DNA from: Streptococcus parasanguinis
GTDB taxonomy: Bacteria; Bacillota; Bacilli; Lactobacillales; Streptococcaceae
Direction of reading: 5' to 3'
Length of the DNA stretch: 39,243 bases
NCBI GenBank assembly: GCA_018365265.1
Contig: JAGZKI010000020.1
Span: 1 to 39,243 of the forward strand
Shown: one piece after another, positions 1 through 6,995 of the stretch
Layout: the number at the start of each line of letters is the position of its first letter
Position numbering within the stretch: position 1 is the first letter of the stretch
The notes under the pieces: model-generated
What the model saw: the letters and a program-made list of their open reading frames with translations, nothing else
What the model was told of the DNA's origin: nothing
Databases searched by the model: none
Translations under genes and position numbers: made by a program

Positions 1-66
1 GATGAAATCAGCGTAGTAGAGCCCACTCAACCACTGCGTCTTGCTCGACAATCCAAAAATAATTGA
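1..66 (+). CDS. C-terminal tail of an unidentified upstream gene
   Basis: Frame 1 is open from the first base to a TGA at 64-66 (21 codons, ending ARQSKNN). A strong terminator hairpin begins one base after the stop, which supports this being the real end of a gene running in from the left. The fragment is too short to assign a family. No start lies inside the window. Confidence 0.35.
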   Translation, partial: DEISVVEPTQPLRLARQSKNN

Positions 67-98
67 GAGGCTAGGACTTTTGTCCCAGCCTCTTTTTT
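67..98 (+). terminator. Rho-independent terminator after the upstream gene
   Basis: GAGGCTAGGAC (68-77 region) pairs with GTCCCAGCCTC (82-92) around a TTTT loop with one A/C mismatch, followed by a run of six Ts. The GAGGCTGGGAC type hairpin is a very common streptococcal terminator. Confidence 0.85.
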
Positions 99-161
99 GA
101 CCATTCACGACGATTTTTTGACCGATTCTGACAGAGAGCCTCCAAGGCTTTCTATTTGACG

Positions 162-167
162 TATAAT
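162..167 (+). promoter_or_regulatory. -10 box for the ABC transporter operon
   Basis: A perfect TATAAT lies 33 bases before the ATG of the ATPase gene. No good -35 hexamer is visible 16-18 bases upstream, where a small AGCCT/AGGCT hairpin (137-149) sits instead. The promoter is therefore weak or activator-dependent. Confidence 0.4.
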
Positions 168-199
168 GGACACAAGATCAATAAGAAAAGAGGGATCCT

Positions 200-880
200 A
201 TGTTTCAGGTAGCATCTATTACAAAATCGTTTAAGGAGAAAGCTGTATTAAAGGGGGTGTCTTTTTCGATAGAAGAAGGAGACAAAATTGCCTTGCTGGG
301 AAATAATGGGGCAGGTAAAAGCACCCTGTTCAACATTATCGCTGGACAGCTCCAGGCTGATTCGGGGACGATAAAGACTTCGCTTGATTTTCAAAGAGAG
401 ATTGGGATGATGCCTCAGGGGGATCTGCTCATCGAGGATCTAACCGTTGCTGAATTCGTCGAATTAAAAAGCCGAATGAATCAGCAGAAGCAGGCTGATA
501 TCAATGGACTCTTAGAAATGGTCGAATTGAGAGAATCAAGAGAGCAGATGGTGGGAAGTCTTTCTGGTGGCCAAAAGAGACGCTTGTCCTTGTTGTTAAC
601 CATTTTGAATCATCCAAAGTTGATTTTTTTAGATGAGCCGACGACTGGCATGGACTTGGAAGCAGTGGATAATTTTTGGAAATTGCTGGAGCAGCAAGAG
701 TTTACATCTGTTGTGGTGACCCATGATTTTAACCAAATTGATGCCTTTTTTACAAAAGTCCTGATTTTAAAAGAGGGTCGAATTGCTGCAACAAAGGCTG
801 TTGAGGACATTCACCAGGCTGGTCAAACCATTGAGCAGTATTTCCGAGAAGAGATGAATAAAGGAAGGGAACAAGCATGA
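200..880 (+). CDS. ABC transporter ATP-binding protein
   Basis: This is the nucleotide-binding subunit of an ABC-2 type exporter (226 residues). It carries Walker A GNNGAGKST at about residues 34-42, the signature LSGGQKRR near 120, Walker B LIFLDEPTT near 140 and the switch His in VVTHDF near 174. The short length without extra domains fits the CcmA-type exporters of streptococci. The start at 200 is preceded by AAAAGAGGGATCCT. The stop overlaps the next gene by 4 bases (ATGA), so the two subunits are translationally coupled. The transported substrate cannot be read from sequence; drug, lantibiotic or lipid export are all possible. Confidence 0.9.
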   Translation: MFQVASITKSFKEKAVLKGVSFSIEEGDKIALLGNNGAGKSTLFNIIAGQLQADSGTIKTSLDFQREIGMMPQGDLLIEDLTVAEFVELKSRMNQQKQADINGLLEMVELRESREQMVGSLSGGQKRRLSLLLTILNHPKLIFLDEPTTGMDLEAVDNFWKLLEQQEFTSVVVTHDFNQIDAFFTKVLILKEGRIAATKAVEDIHQAGQTIEQYFREEMNKGREQA

Positions 881-1584
881 GAAAGATTCAATTAAAACAA
901 GTTTTACGAAATAAGCGCTTCGTATTATTCACCATTATTTTACCCATAGGCTGGTATATCTTCTTTTATCAGCTTCAAAAGGGAGTTTCACCAAGTATTT
1001 TGTTAGGCATTGCTGTATTTATCGGGGTCATTGGCAATAGCCTTGCAACTTTTAGTAAGCGTATCGCCTCAGATATCGGCTTTTATTCTTTTGAATCCCA
1101 CTTTACAAGCTATAGTGTCAAGCACTATTTATGGGATCAATCGATTGTACAACTGATTCTGAACAGCTTGATCTTTTTAGCGGTGCTAGTTGTTGCTGTC
1201 CTAGGTTTTCACTTTCCAGTGACGACTAGCCTGTTGGTGCAATTTTTCCTCTTATCCTTGATGGGGATCTACTTTAGTGTGATTGGCTTTGTACTTGGGG
1301 TAAGGGTAGATGCCAAGACGATTGATACCATTGGCTTTCCTGTTATTATTTTAGCCGCCATGACCATTATTCCCTTTGATACGCTTGGCGCAAGTGGAGG
1401 ATTTATGGACTTGGTTGGCAAGCTACAACGGGCTTTCCCAGGCTATTATTATACAAAGCTGATCCAAGATTTGACCGAGAAACAAACGATCGATGCCACC
1501 CAATTAGGACTCTTTGTTGCTGTATTTGGATTGAATTTGCTATTTTTCTATCTGCTCGTACCCAAAGGGAAAATGAGGAACTAA
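877..1584 (+). CDS. ABC-2 type transporter permease
   Basis: This is the membrane partner of the preceding ATPase (235 residues). A basic N-terminus (MRKIQLKQVLRNKR) is followed by about six hydrophobic segments, starting with FVLFTIILPIGWYIFFY and ending with LFVAVFGLNLLFFYLLV. That is the ABC-2 membrane-domain layout. The 4-base overlap and a shared terminator at 1594 make a two-gene operon. No accessory peptide, immunity or two-component genes are adjacent, so the cargo is unknown. Confidence 0.85.
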   Translation: MRKIQLKQVLRNKRFVLFTIILPIGWYIFFYQLQKGVSPSILLGIAVFIGVIGNSLATFSKRIASDIGFYSFESHFTSYSVKHYLWDQSIVQLILNSLIFLAVLVVAVLGFHFPVTTSLLVQFFLLSLMGIYFSVIGFVLGVRVDAKTIDTIGFPVIILAAMTIIPFDTLGASGGFMDLVGKLQRAFPGYYYTKLIQDLTEKQTIDATQLGLFVAVFGLNLLFFYLLVPKGKMRN

Positions 1585-1593
1585 GAGCAGTTA

Positions 1594-1624
1594 AAAAAGC
1601 CTTGAATTTTCAAGGCTTTTTCTT
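1594..1624 (+). terminator. Terminator of the ABC exporter operon
   Basis: AAAAAGCCTTGA (about 1594-1606) pairs with TTCAAGGCTTTTT around ATT, with A and T tracts on both sides, so it can work in either direction. A near copy lies at 4751-4777. Confidence 0.9.
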
Positions 1625-1716
1625 TGCTATAAAACGGTTATTCGGTATTCGTTCGTCAAATACTTGGAAAGATCTTGCTATTCTAAAATTCTAATGGAGG
1701 GCTTTTTTATTACATG

Positions 1717-2250
1717 CTAATAGAAAAAATCAATGCCGTAGTTTTCTTTTAGATAGGTCGCTAACTCGGCTTTTTCTTCCTCTCTAAATCGACAGAGGCT
1801 AAGGGCGAGACGCAATTTCAAGGTGCTTGTATTGATGATGATGTTTGATTTAGAAATATTTTCTAACTGGGTGACTTCTCTGAGGTTAAAATCTAAATAG
1901 CAAGCCTTGCTGTTGACATGATCAGGGTCGCTAACATCCACTTCGACATAAGATGCTCGCAACAATTCTTCTTTTGGAATGAAGATTTCTTTTGAGAAGA
2001 AAAGCCCAGGGTAGACATAAATACCTTCAAAGGTGAATTCAAAGGAGACTCTGTGGCTAGTTAGTCTTTTGATGCCTGCAATTGTTGCGTAGATAGCAGC
2101 GAAAAAGAGAATGGTTGAAATCACAGTGGGAAGATTTAGTTGAGAAAAGTCGATCAATCCATGAGCGGGAGAAAAGAAAAATTGAAAGGATACACCCGCC
2201 GCAAAGATTAGATAACCGACACCAACAAATTTTGAATAATAGATTTTCAT
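1717..2250 (-). CDS. Hypothetical membrane protein with two N-terminal TM segments
   Basis: The product is 177 residues from the chosen start. An upstream ATG at 2295 is in frame, but the ATG at 2248-2250 has AAGGAG seven bases before it and is preferred. Two membrane segments (VGVGYLIFAAGVSFQFFF, then VISTILFFAAIYATIAGI) are followed by a soluble, probably cytoplasmic domain of about 110 residues. That domain shows alternating strands (VSFEFTFEGIYVYPGLFF) and a C-terminal helix (EEEKAELATYLKENYGI), a layout like small bacterial PH-domain (bPH) membrane proteins. I do not recognise a named family. It is monocistronic and faces the ABC operon tail to tail. Confidence 0.7.
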   Translation of the reverse strand: MKIYYSKFVGVGYLIFAAGVSFQFFFSPAHGLIDFSQLNLPTVISTILFFAAIYATIAGIKRLTSHRVSFEFTFEGIYVYPGLFFSKEIFIPKEELLRASYVEVDVSDPDHVNSKACYLDFNLREVTQLENISKSNIIINTSTLKLRLALSLCRFREEEKAELATYLKENYGIDFFY

Positions 2251-2465
2251 TTTGGACTCCTTACATTTCAAATGCATGAAAACTTGGAATTTCAAGTACC
2301 CTTATCATAGCGGATTCGGTGAAGAGCTGTCAAATGTTTGGTAGGGTTCTTGTGATTAGATCATTTCAGGTTATGGTATACTAGATGGAAAGTGTGGCTA
2401 GGAGTGAAATGAAAAGCTGCTGTAGAAATCATAACCGGGTCAATGCTGGTAAGAAAGGAAGACAA

Positions 2466-2996
2466 ATGGTAACACCCCTGATATTTATTATTTCTCTCGT
2501 CTTGCTTTTGCGTCGTTTTACAAGCAAACGTTCACGAAAGATCATTGGATTCTTATATGCTTCATTTGCAGTCTGGTTTGTTTATTCGATCCTTACTTAT
2601 GGAAGCTACACCCTCCAGCCTGGTCAAAGTGTTCAATTGAGAGTTTATCCCAATACGGATCAGCTAGAATATAGGTCGGAACTCCAGTTTAAAAAATTTG
2701 ATGATGCTAAGTTAAAATTGTCCGGTCGAAAAGGTTGGGGGATGAAAGATAGTCACATAGTCTATAATGTTGAAAAGCAAACAATAACGGAGCTCATTTT
2801 TTTAAAAGACAAAACAGAGCGTAAAGACTTACCAAATGATAAAAGTAAGAGTTTCTACTTAGAAAACGATGGAATAGTGGTTCAAGGGGAAGTTGAGGAA
2901 GTATTTGGGGTGACGGAACGAAAGCCCTACAACATCACCATCACCAATGTAGACGATAAACCAGCCCACTTTGAAGCGCGAGTGGTGGACCGGTGA
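2466..2996 (+). CDS. Hypothetical membrane-anchored protein, probably truncated
   Basis: The ORF is open from 2385, but the ATG at 2466 has AAAGGAAG seven bases upstream and begins a clean hydrophobic N-terminus, giving 176 residues. Two short TM segments (VTPLIFIISLVLLL and IIGFLYASFAVWFVYSILTY) precede a polar, strand-rich domain of about 120 residues starting at GSYTLQPGQSVQLRVY, likely extracytoplasmic. The ORF stops at TGA 2994-2996, but the same frame continues open for 32 more codons (see 2997-3095). This gene has therefore probably lost its C-terminus. I do not recognise the family. Confidence 0.6.
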   Translation: MVTPLIFIISLVLLLRRFTSKRSRKIIGFLYASFAVWFVYSILTYGSYTLQPGQSVQLRVYPNTDQLEYRSELQFKKFDDAKLKLSGRKGWGMKDSHIVYNVEKQTITELIFLKDKTERKDLPNDKSKSFYLENDGIVVQGEVEEVFGVTERKPYNITITNVDDKPAHFEARVVDR

Positions 2997-3095
2997 ACTG
3001 TGAACTGGACCTCCATCTACTCCAGCCGCTTCAGTCCAAAGAATTGGGACGATGTGACCGTCAAGGATATTTGGAGAGAGGATTTTGGAAAGTGA
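2997..3095 (+). pseudogene. In-frame C-terminal remnant of the preceding gene
   Basis: Directly after the TGA at 2994-2996 the same frame reads TVNWTSIYSSRFSPKNW, continues to WREDFGK, and stops at 3093-3095. The composition is protein-like (four Trp, balanced charge). The true gene-end terminator sits on this second stop, not on the first. A 7-base tandem duplication, GTGAACT at 2993-2999 and 3000-3006, lies exactly at the break. Confidence 0.5.
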
Positions 3096-3124
3096 TGTCG
3101 GAGCTATTTGTCCGGCATCTTTTT
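3094..3124 (+). terminator. Terminator overlapping the second stop codon
   Basis: GATGTCGGA (3094-3102) pairs with TCCGGCATC (3111-3119, one G/T) around an 8-base loop, followed by TTTTT. Confidence 0.8.
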
Positions 3125-3137
3125 ATGAATAATCGTT

Positions 3138-3193
3138 ATTGTTACTTTTGTGCGTGTGATATGATATAATAAAAGCACAGAAGTAACAACAAT
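3138..3193 (+). promoter_or_regulatory. abiE promoter flanked by inverted-repeat operator halves
   Basis: An extended -10 (TG-A-TATAAT, 3162-3170) is followed by a start region before the ATG at 3206. TTGTTACTT (3139-3147) lies where the -35 should be. Its inverted copy AAGTAACAA (3181-3189) lies just after the likely transcription start. AbiEi-family antitoxins are known to repress their own promoters through inverted repeats; assigning this pair to AbiEi is inference. Confidence 0.65.
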
Positions 3194-3205
3194 AGGAATG
3201 CTGAA

Positions 3206-3793
3206 ATGATTCAAAAACAAATACAGGAAATGCTAGATCATCAGTCTATTATTAGAACATCTGATGTAGTTAAAAAAGGGATCCCAAAGCCTTACCTAAA
3301 TCGAATGGTGGAAAATGGTCAACTCATAAAGGTTGCCAGAGGGATTTATATCACCGATTGGTCTCAGTATGATGAGTATGCCATTTTCCAACTCCAACAT
3401 CAAAAAGTGATTTATTCTTATCTATCAGCATTGTATCTCCATGGGCTGATAGATGTTATCCCTAAATACAAAGAAGTGACGGTCTATACAGGTTATAATC
3501 CTCATCGATTTCCTAAGGAGGTAAAAAGGCATTTCATCCAGAAAGAATTGTATGAAGTCGGTGTGACAAAGCTACAAACGTCCTTCGGAAATGAAGTAAG
3601 GGTATATGATTTGGAGAGATCGATATGCGATCTCATTCGCGAGCGACAAAAGATAGATGTGGAAATATTTTCGACTTCTTTAAAGAGATATATTCAATCT
3701 TCAAAAAAAGATCTACGAAAACTCTACAAATATGCGCGAGAGTTTCATGTGCTCGAAAACGTCCAATCATTGATGGAGGTCTTATATGAATAA
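3206..3793 (+). CDS. abiEi: AbiEi-family type IV antitoxin
   Basis: This 195-residue protein has the N-terminal winged-helix layout of AbiEi antitoxins. A helix-turn-helix covers about residues 12-50 (RTSDVVKKGIPKPYLNRMV) and is followed by the family hallmark KVARGIYITDW. Next comes a C-terminal domain with YLSALYLHGLID and VYDLERSICDLIRE, which are typical of the family. It antagonises the AbiEii nucleotidyltransferase without direct toxin binding and autorepresses the operon. It overlaps the toxin gene by 8 bases. An extended -10 promoter with flanking inverted repeats lies upstream. Confidence 0.88.
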   Translation: MIQKQIQEMLDHQSIIRTSDVVKKGIPKPYLNRMVENGQLIKVARGIYITDWSQYDEYAIFQLQHQKVIYSYLSALYLHGLIDVIPKYKEVTVYTGYNPHRFPKEVKRHFIQKELYEVGVTKLQTSFGNEVRVYDLERSICDLIRERQKIDVEIFSTSLKRYIQSSKKDLRKLYKYAREFHVLENVQSLMEVLYE

Positions 3794-4607
3794 AGATAGA
3801 TTGATTGCTCTGTGCCATAAAATTTCAAACGAAAAACAGGTAGATTTCAATGTTGTGCTAACTTATTATTTTCTAGAAACGATACTTGCAAAGATAGCAT
3901 CTAGTCCGTATAGTCATAACTTTGTATTCAAGGGAGGATTTCTTTTATCCAATATTATTGGTGTTGAAAGTCGAACAACTTCTGATATGGATTTTATTTT
4001 AGAACAATTTAAGATGGACAAATCTCTACTAGAAAGTACTTTAAAGGAAATCCTAACTGATGATTTGGTTCATTATGAAATTACTAAGATAAGTGAAATT
4101 AAAGATGAAGATCCTTATGGTGGTTATCGAATCCATATTTTATGTCGGCTTGATAATATACGTCAGACAATTCCTTTAGATATTGCGACTGGTGATCCTA
4201 TTACTCCCAAATCCGTTTCCTATCGTTATCATAGTCTCTTTCAAGAGGTTGACTATGAGATCGTGGCCTACAATTTGGAGACAATATTGGCTGAAAAATT
4301 GGAAACGATTTATCGAAGATCTTTCTTTAACACTCGAAGCAAGGATTTTTATGATGTGTATGTAATTTATAGTATGGAAAAAAGCCGATTGGATAGTAAA
4401 AAGCTTCGATCAGCTTGCGAGGCAACATTCTCCTATCGTCAGACAACGTTAGATGTAGTAGATTTTCAAAATATGATTGATGAGATGAAGGATGATATAA
4501 CATTGGCGCGTCATTGGGAAAATTATCAGTCTCATTACCCTTATGCAACTTCTATTTCTTTCAGGGATGTTTTGGAAGTTGTTCAGCAGCTATTGTTAGA
4601 ATTATGA
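3786..4607 (+). CDS. abiEii: AbiEii-family nucleotidyltransferase toxin
   Basis: This 273-residue DUF1814-type nucleotidyltransferase carries FKGGFLLS (residues 48-55) and RTTSDMDF (63-70), with the metal-binding D67/D69 pair. The second half has the conserved ETILAEKLETI and TRSKDFYDVY motifs. Members act as toxins or phage abortive-infection effectors. MenT-type relatives add nucleotides to tRNA acceptor ends, but the target here is unknown. The gene is complete, with all catalytic motifs present, so the system is probably functional. The 8-base overlap with abiEi implies coupling. Hairpins follow at 4635-4654 and 4680-4704. Confidence 0.87.
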   Translation: MNKDRLIALCHKISNEKQVDFNVVLTYYFLETILAKIASSPYSHNFVFKGGFLLSNIIGVESRTTSDMDFILEQFKMDKSLLESTLKEILTDDLVHYEITKISEIKDEDPYGGYRIHILCRLDNIRQTIPLDIATGDPITPKSVSYRYHSLFQEVDYEIVAYNLETILAEKLETIYRRSFFNTRSKDFYDVYVIYSMEKSRLDSKKLRSACEATFSYRQTTLDVVDFQNMIDEMKDDITLARHWENYQSHYPYATSISFRDVLEVVQQLLLEL

Positions 4608-4679
4608 TACCTAATATAGACTTTCATTAACAAACTACCTCCGAGGTGGTTTTGAGATTATAACGATGTGTTAGATAAA

Positions 4680-4710
4680 AGCGAGCTTTGTCATGAAGCT
4701 CGCTTATTTG
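4680..4710 (+). terminator. Probable abiE operon terminator
   Basis: AGCGAGCTT (4680-4688) pairs with AAGCTCGCT (4696-4704) around TGTCATG; the trailing tract TATTTG is only moderately T-rich. A second palindrome, ACTACCTCCGAGGTGGT followed by TTTG, lies just upstream at 4635-4654. Confidence 0.6.
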
Positions 4711-4750
4711 TATTCATAAAAAAGTGAGCTAAGTACTCTTAAGAAAAGTA

Positions 4751-4777
4751 AAAAAGCCTTGGTTTTCAAGGCTTTTT
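4751..4777. terminator. Bidirectional terminator between abiE and tRNA-Lys
   Basis: AAAAAGCCTTG pairs with (T)CAAGGCTTTTT around a GTTT/T loop, with A and T tracts both sides. It can stop rightward abiE transcripts and the leftward 6S/tRNA transcript. It is a near copy of the hairpin at 1594-1622. Confidence 0.85.
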
Positions 4778-4789
4778 GTGCATAAAAAA

Positions 4790-4862
4790 TGCCCCCTACA
4801 GGGCTCGAACCTGTGACCCATAGATTAAGAGTCTACTGCTCTACCAACTGAGCTAAGGAGGC
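4790..4862 (-). tRNA. tRNA-Lys (anticodon CTT)
   Basis: On the minus strand this reads as a 73-nt cloverleaf. The acceptor GCCTCCT pairs with AGGGGGC (one T/G), and the discriminator is A. The D arm contains AGCTCAGTTGGTAGAGC. The anticodon stem GTAGA/TCTAT encloses loop CTCTTAA, giving anticodon CTT (Lys, AAG codon). The T arm is ACAGG-TTCGAGC-CCTGT. CCA is not encoded. It lies 11 bases downstream of the 6S-like RNA on the same strand and is probably cotranscribed with it. Confidence 0.95.
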
Positions 4863-4873
4863 AAATATAAAAA

Positions 4874-5055
4874 GCTGTATTGGTGCCGAAACTTCACGAT
4901 TTGTATTGAACCCGCGCAATTAAGCAGGTGGGCAACTCGCTCTGACTTAGCTGCTTCCGCGTGAAACGGCCTGCATACTGCCAGAAGTCTTTTGTTTCCC
5001 TAATAATACAAAAAATAGTCGGTCAACACTTAAGTGTGAGTTCGTACACCACAGC
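4874..5055 (-). ncRNA. ssrS: Probable 6S RNA
   Basis: This 182-nt minus-strand segment holds no gene but folds as a long rod. The ends GCTGT-GGTG and CACC-(AAT)-ACAGC pair. CGAACTCAC pairs with GTGAAGTTTCG with small bulges. After an asymmetric open region TTTGTATT pairs with AATACAAA, enclosing a further structured core. This closing stem, central bubble and apical stem form is the 6S RNA plan, which traps housekeeping RNA polymerase by mimicking an open promoter. The position next to rarA and tRNA-Lys fits my memory of 6S placement in streptococci. The ends are set by pairing, not by mapped transcripts; the identity is inferred. Confidence 0.6.
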
Positions 5056-5069
5056 GTTTCTATATGTAT

Positions 5070-5097
5070 ATGATACCACATTTTGAAAATATTTCAA
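5070..5097 (-). promoter_or_regulatory. Promoter for the 6S-like RNA and tRNA-Lys
   Basis: On the minus strand TTGAAA (5092-5097), a 16-base spacer and the extended -10 TGG-TATCAT (5070-5075) lie just before the 6S-like segment. This places a start near 5063. Confidence 0.55.
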
Positions 5098-5126
5098 GGG
5101 AAAATCTCAATTTTTTGAAACCGATG

Positions 5127-6398
5127 TCACTTTTTCTTGAATTGATCAATCTTCTCCTTGGTGGCTCCGAGAGCACGCTCGTACTTGCCATTTTCATTGG
5201 GAATAAAGTAGGACGCGTGTTTGAGCTTATCTGGCAGGTAGTCCTGCTTGACCCAGTTGCCGGGGTAGTTGTGGGGATATTTATAGTTTTGTGCATTTCC
5301 CAGTTCCTTGCTTCCAGCATAATGACCATCGCGGAGGTGGCGAGGAATGGGAAGGTTACCAGAACTTCTAAGATCAGCCAGCGCCTTGTCCATGGCGACG
5401 TAAGCTGAGTTGGACTTAGGCGAAAGGGCTAGATCGATGACGATGTTGGCGACGAGAATGCGGGCCTCAGGAAAGCCGATGCGCTCCGCTGCCTGAAGGG
5501 CTGTTACGGTATGGATCTGCGCATCTGGATTGGCCAGGCCGATATCCTCATAAGCGATGACGGTCAAGCGACGAGCTAGGCTGGGTAGATCTCCGGCTTC
5601 GATCAAACGAGCTGCATAGTGGAGACTAGCATCGACATCCGAACCACGGATAGATTTTTGCAGAGCAGAGAGCACGTCGTAGTGGCCGTCTCCATCTTTG
5701 TCCATAGTGATGTAGCTGCGCTGGAGGCTGTTTTCCATGATCTCTAGCGTAATATGGCGGATCCCTTCTGCATTTTCAGAGGTCGACAGCACAGCCAGAT
5801 CGAGAGAATTAAAGGCAGAGCGAAGATCTCCATTGGTTGAGGTAGCGATGAAATCCAAAGCGTCCTCATCGAGCACGACTGGAAAGTCAAAGCCACGCTC
5901 GGGATCATCTAGAGCCGTTTTTAGAGCTTGCTTGACCTCCTCCGTCGTCAACGGTTCCAGCTCAAAGATTTGTACGCGGCTACGAATAGCGGGTGTGACA
6001 GAGAAAAAGGGATTTTCAGTCGTTGCACCGATCATGATGACCAGACCGCTTTCGAGCAAAGGCAGGAGAAAATCTTGCTTGGTTTTATCGAGGCGATGGA
6101 TTTCGTCCAAAAGCAGGACTAAGCCCCCAGAAAATTTGGCCTCCTCTGCAATTTCTTGTAGGCGTTTTTTACTGTCAACCGTTGCATTAAAGGTCCGAAA
6201 AGCATACTTGGTCGTTCCTGCGATCGCAGAAGCAATACTGGTCTTTCCGATCCCCGGAGGTCCATAGAGAATCATAGAGGACAGACGATTGGCCTCGACC
6301 ATGCGACGAATGATTTTGCCTTCTCCGACCAGATGCTGTTGACCGATGACTTGATCGATCGTTCGTGGTCGCATACGGAGTGCGAGATTGTCGGGCAT
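5127..6398 (-). CDS. rarA: Replication-associated recombination protein A (RarA/MgsA) AAA+ ATPase
   Basis: The 423-residue product belongs to the clamp-loader-like RarA/MgsA/WRNIP1 family acting at stalled replication forks. Seen: the start signature MPDNLALRMRPRTIDQVIGQQHL, Walker A GPPGIGKTS (46-54), Walker B LLLDEIHRLDKTKQD, sensor motif IGATTENPFF and the C-terminal tetramerisation part ending with GYLP-like HNYPGNW. An in-frame ATG at 6431 exists. The ATG at 6398 has AAAGGAG 6-7 bases upstream and matches the usual N-terminus, so I chose it. It is divergent from the DUF3013 gene. Confidence 0.95.
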   Translation of the reverse strand: MPDNLALRMRPRTIDQVIGQQHLVGEGKIIRRMVEANRLSSMILYGPPGIGKTSIASAIAGTTKYAFRTFNATVDSKKRLQEIAEEAKFSGGLVLLLDEIHRLDKTKQDFLLPLLESGLVIMIGATTENPFFSVTPAIRSRVQIFELEPLTTEEVKQALKTALDDPERGFDFPVVLDEDALDFIATSTNGDLRSAFNSLDLAVLSTSENAEGIRHITLEIMENSLQRSYITMDKDGDGHYDVLSALQKSIRGSDVDASLHYAARLIEAGDLPSLARRLTVIAYEDIGLANPDAQIHTVTALQAAERIGFPEARILVANIVIDLALSPKSNSAYVAMDKALADLRSSGNLPIPRHLRDGHYAGSKELGNAQNYKYPHNYPGNWVKQDYLPDKLKHASYFIPNENGKYERALGATKEKIDQFKKK

Positions 6399-6512
6399 TT
6401 CCTTCTCCTTTCTAGCTTTGTCTCCTTTCAAAGAGGCGGTTTTTATGGTAAGATTGTAGTAACTATTGTATCATATTCCGCTCTAAGAGTGGGAAATTAG
6501 AAAGAGGACGCT

Positions 6513-6983
6513 ATGTCTAAATACGGATTTTTGGATGTTTTAGAAGAGGAGATGGACAAGGTTTTTCCTTTTGATTTTGAGATCAATTGGGATAAGAAAA
6601 ACCATGCGGTAGAAGTGGCTTTTCTCTTGGAAGCGCAAAACACAGGCGGGGTTGCACTGGTTGATGAAGCTGGCGAAGAATCTGATGAGGATATCTTCTT
6701 TGAAGAAGCCGTGCTCTTCTACAATCCAGCCAAGTCTCATGTGGAGGAAGATGCCTATTTAACAGCAATTCCGTATGAGCCTAAAAAAGGCTTGTCTCGT
6801 GAATTTCTAGCCTATTTTGCGACTTTCCTTCGGGATACAGCTGAGTTGGCCTTGGATGAACTCATGGATTTCTTAGCAGACGAAGAAGCAGAGAGCTTTG
6901 AGATCGTCTGGAACCAAGAAGTCTTTGAAGAAGGCAAAGTCGGCCTAGAAGAAAGCACCTTTTATCCCTATCCGAGATATTAG
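6513..6983 (+). CDS. DUF3013 family protein
   Basis: This 156-residue, very acidic soluble protein (many Glu/Asp clusters such as EEAGEESDEDIFFEE) matches the streptococcal DUF3013 family in length and in the start MSKYGFLDVLEEEMDKVFPFDFE. The function of the family is unknown. There are no membrane or signal segments. GAAAGAGGACGCT precedes the ATG. The Nudix gene follows after 12 bases, so they form an operon. Confidence 0.85.
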   Translation: MSKYGFLDVLEEEMDKVFPFDFEINWDKKNHAVEVAFLLEAQNTGGVALVDEAGEESDEDIFFEEAVLFYNPAKSHVEEDAYLTAIPYEPKKGLSREFLAYFATFLRDTAELALDELMDFLADEEAESFEIVWNQEVFEEGKVGLEESTFYPYPRY

Positions 6984-6995
6984 GAGGGAAAGCTC

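Noticed and set aside
4607..5126. Integrative element attachment site at tRNA-Lys
   Set aside because: No integrase gene and no second copy of the tRNA 3' end were seen in the window.
5737..6267. 176-codon open frame on the plus strand inside rarA
   Set aside because: It is antisense to a clear, full-length rarA, has Ser/Arg-rich shadow composition and no ribosome site.
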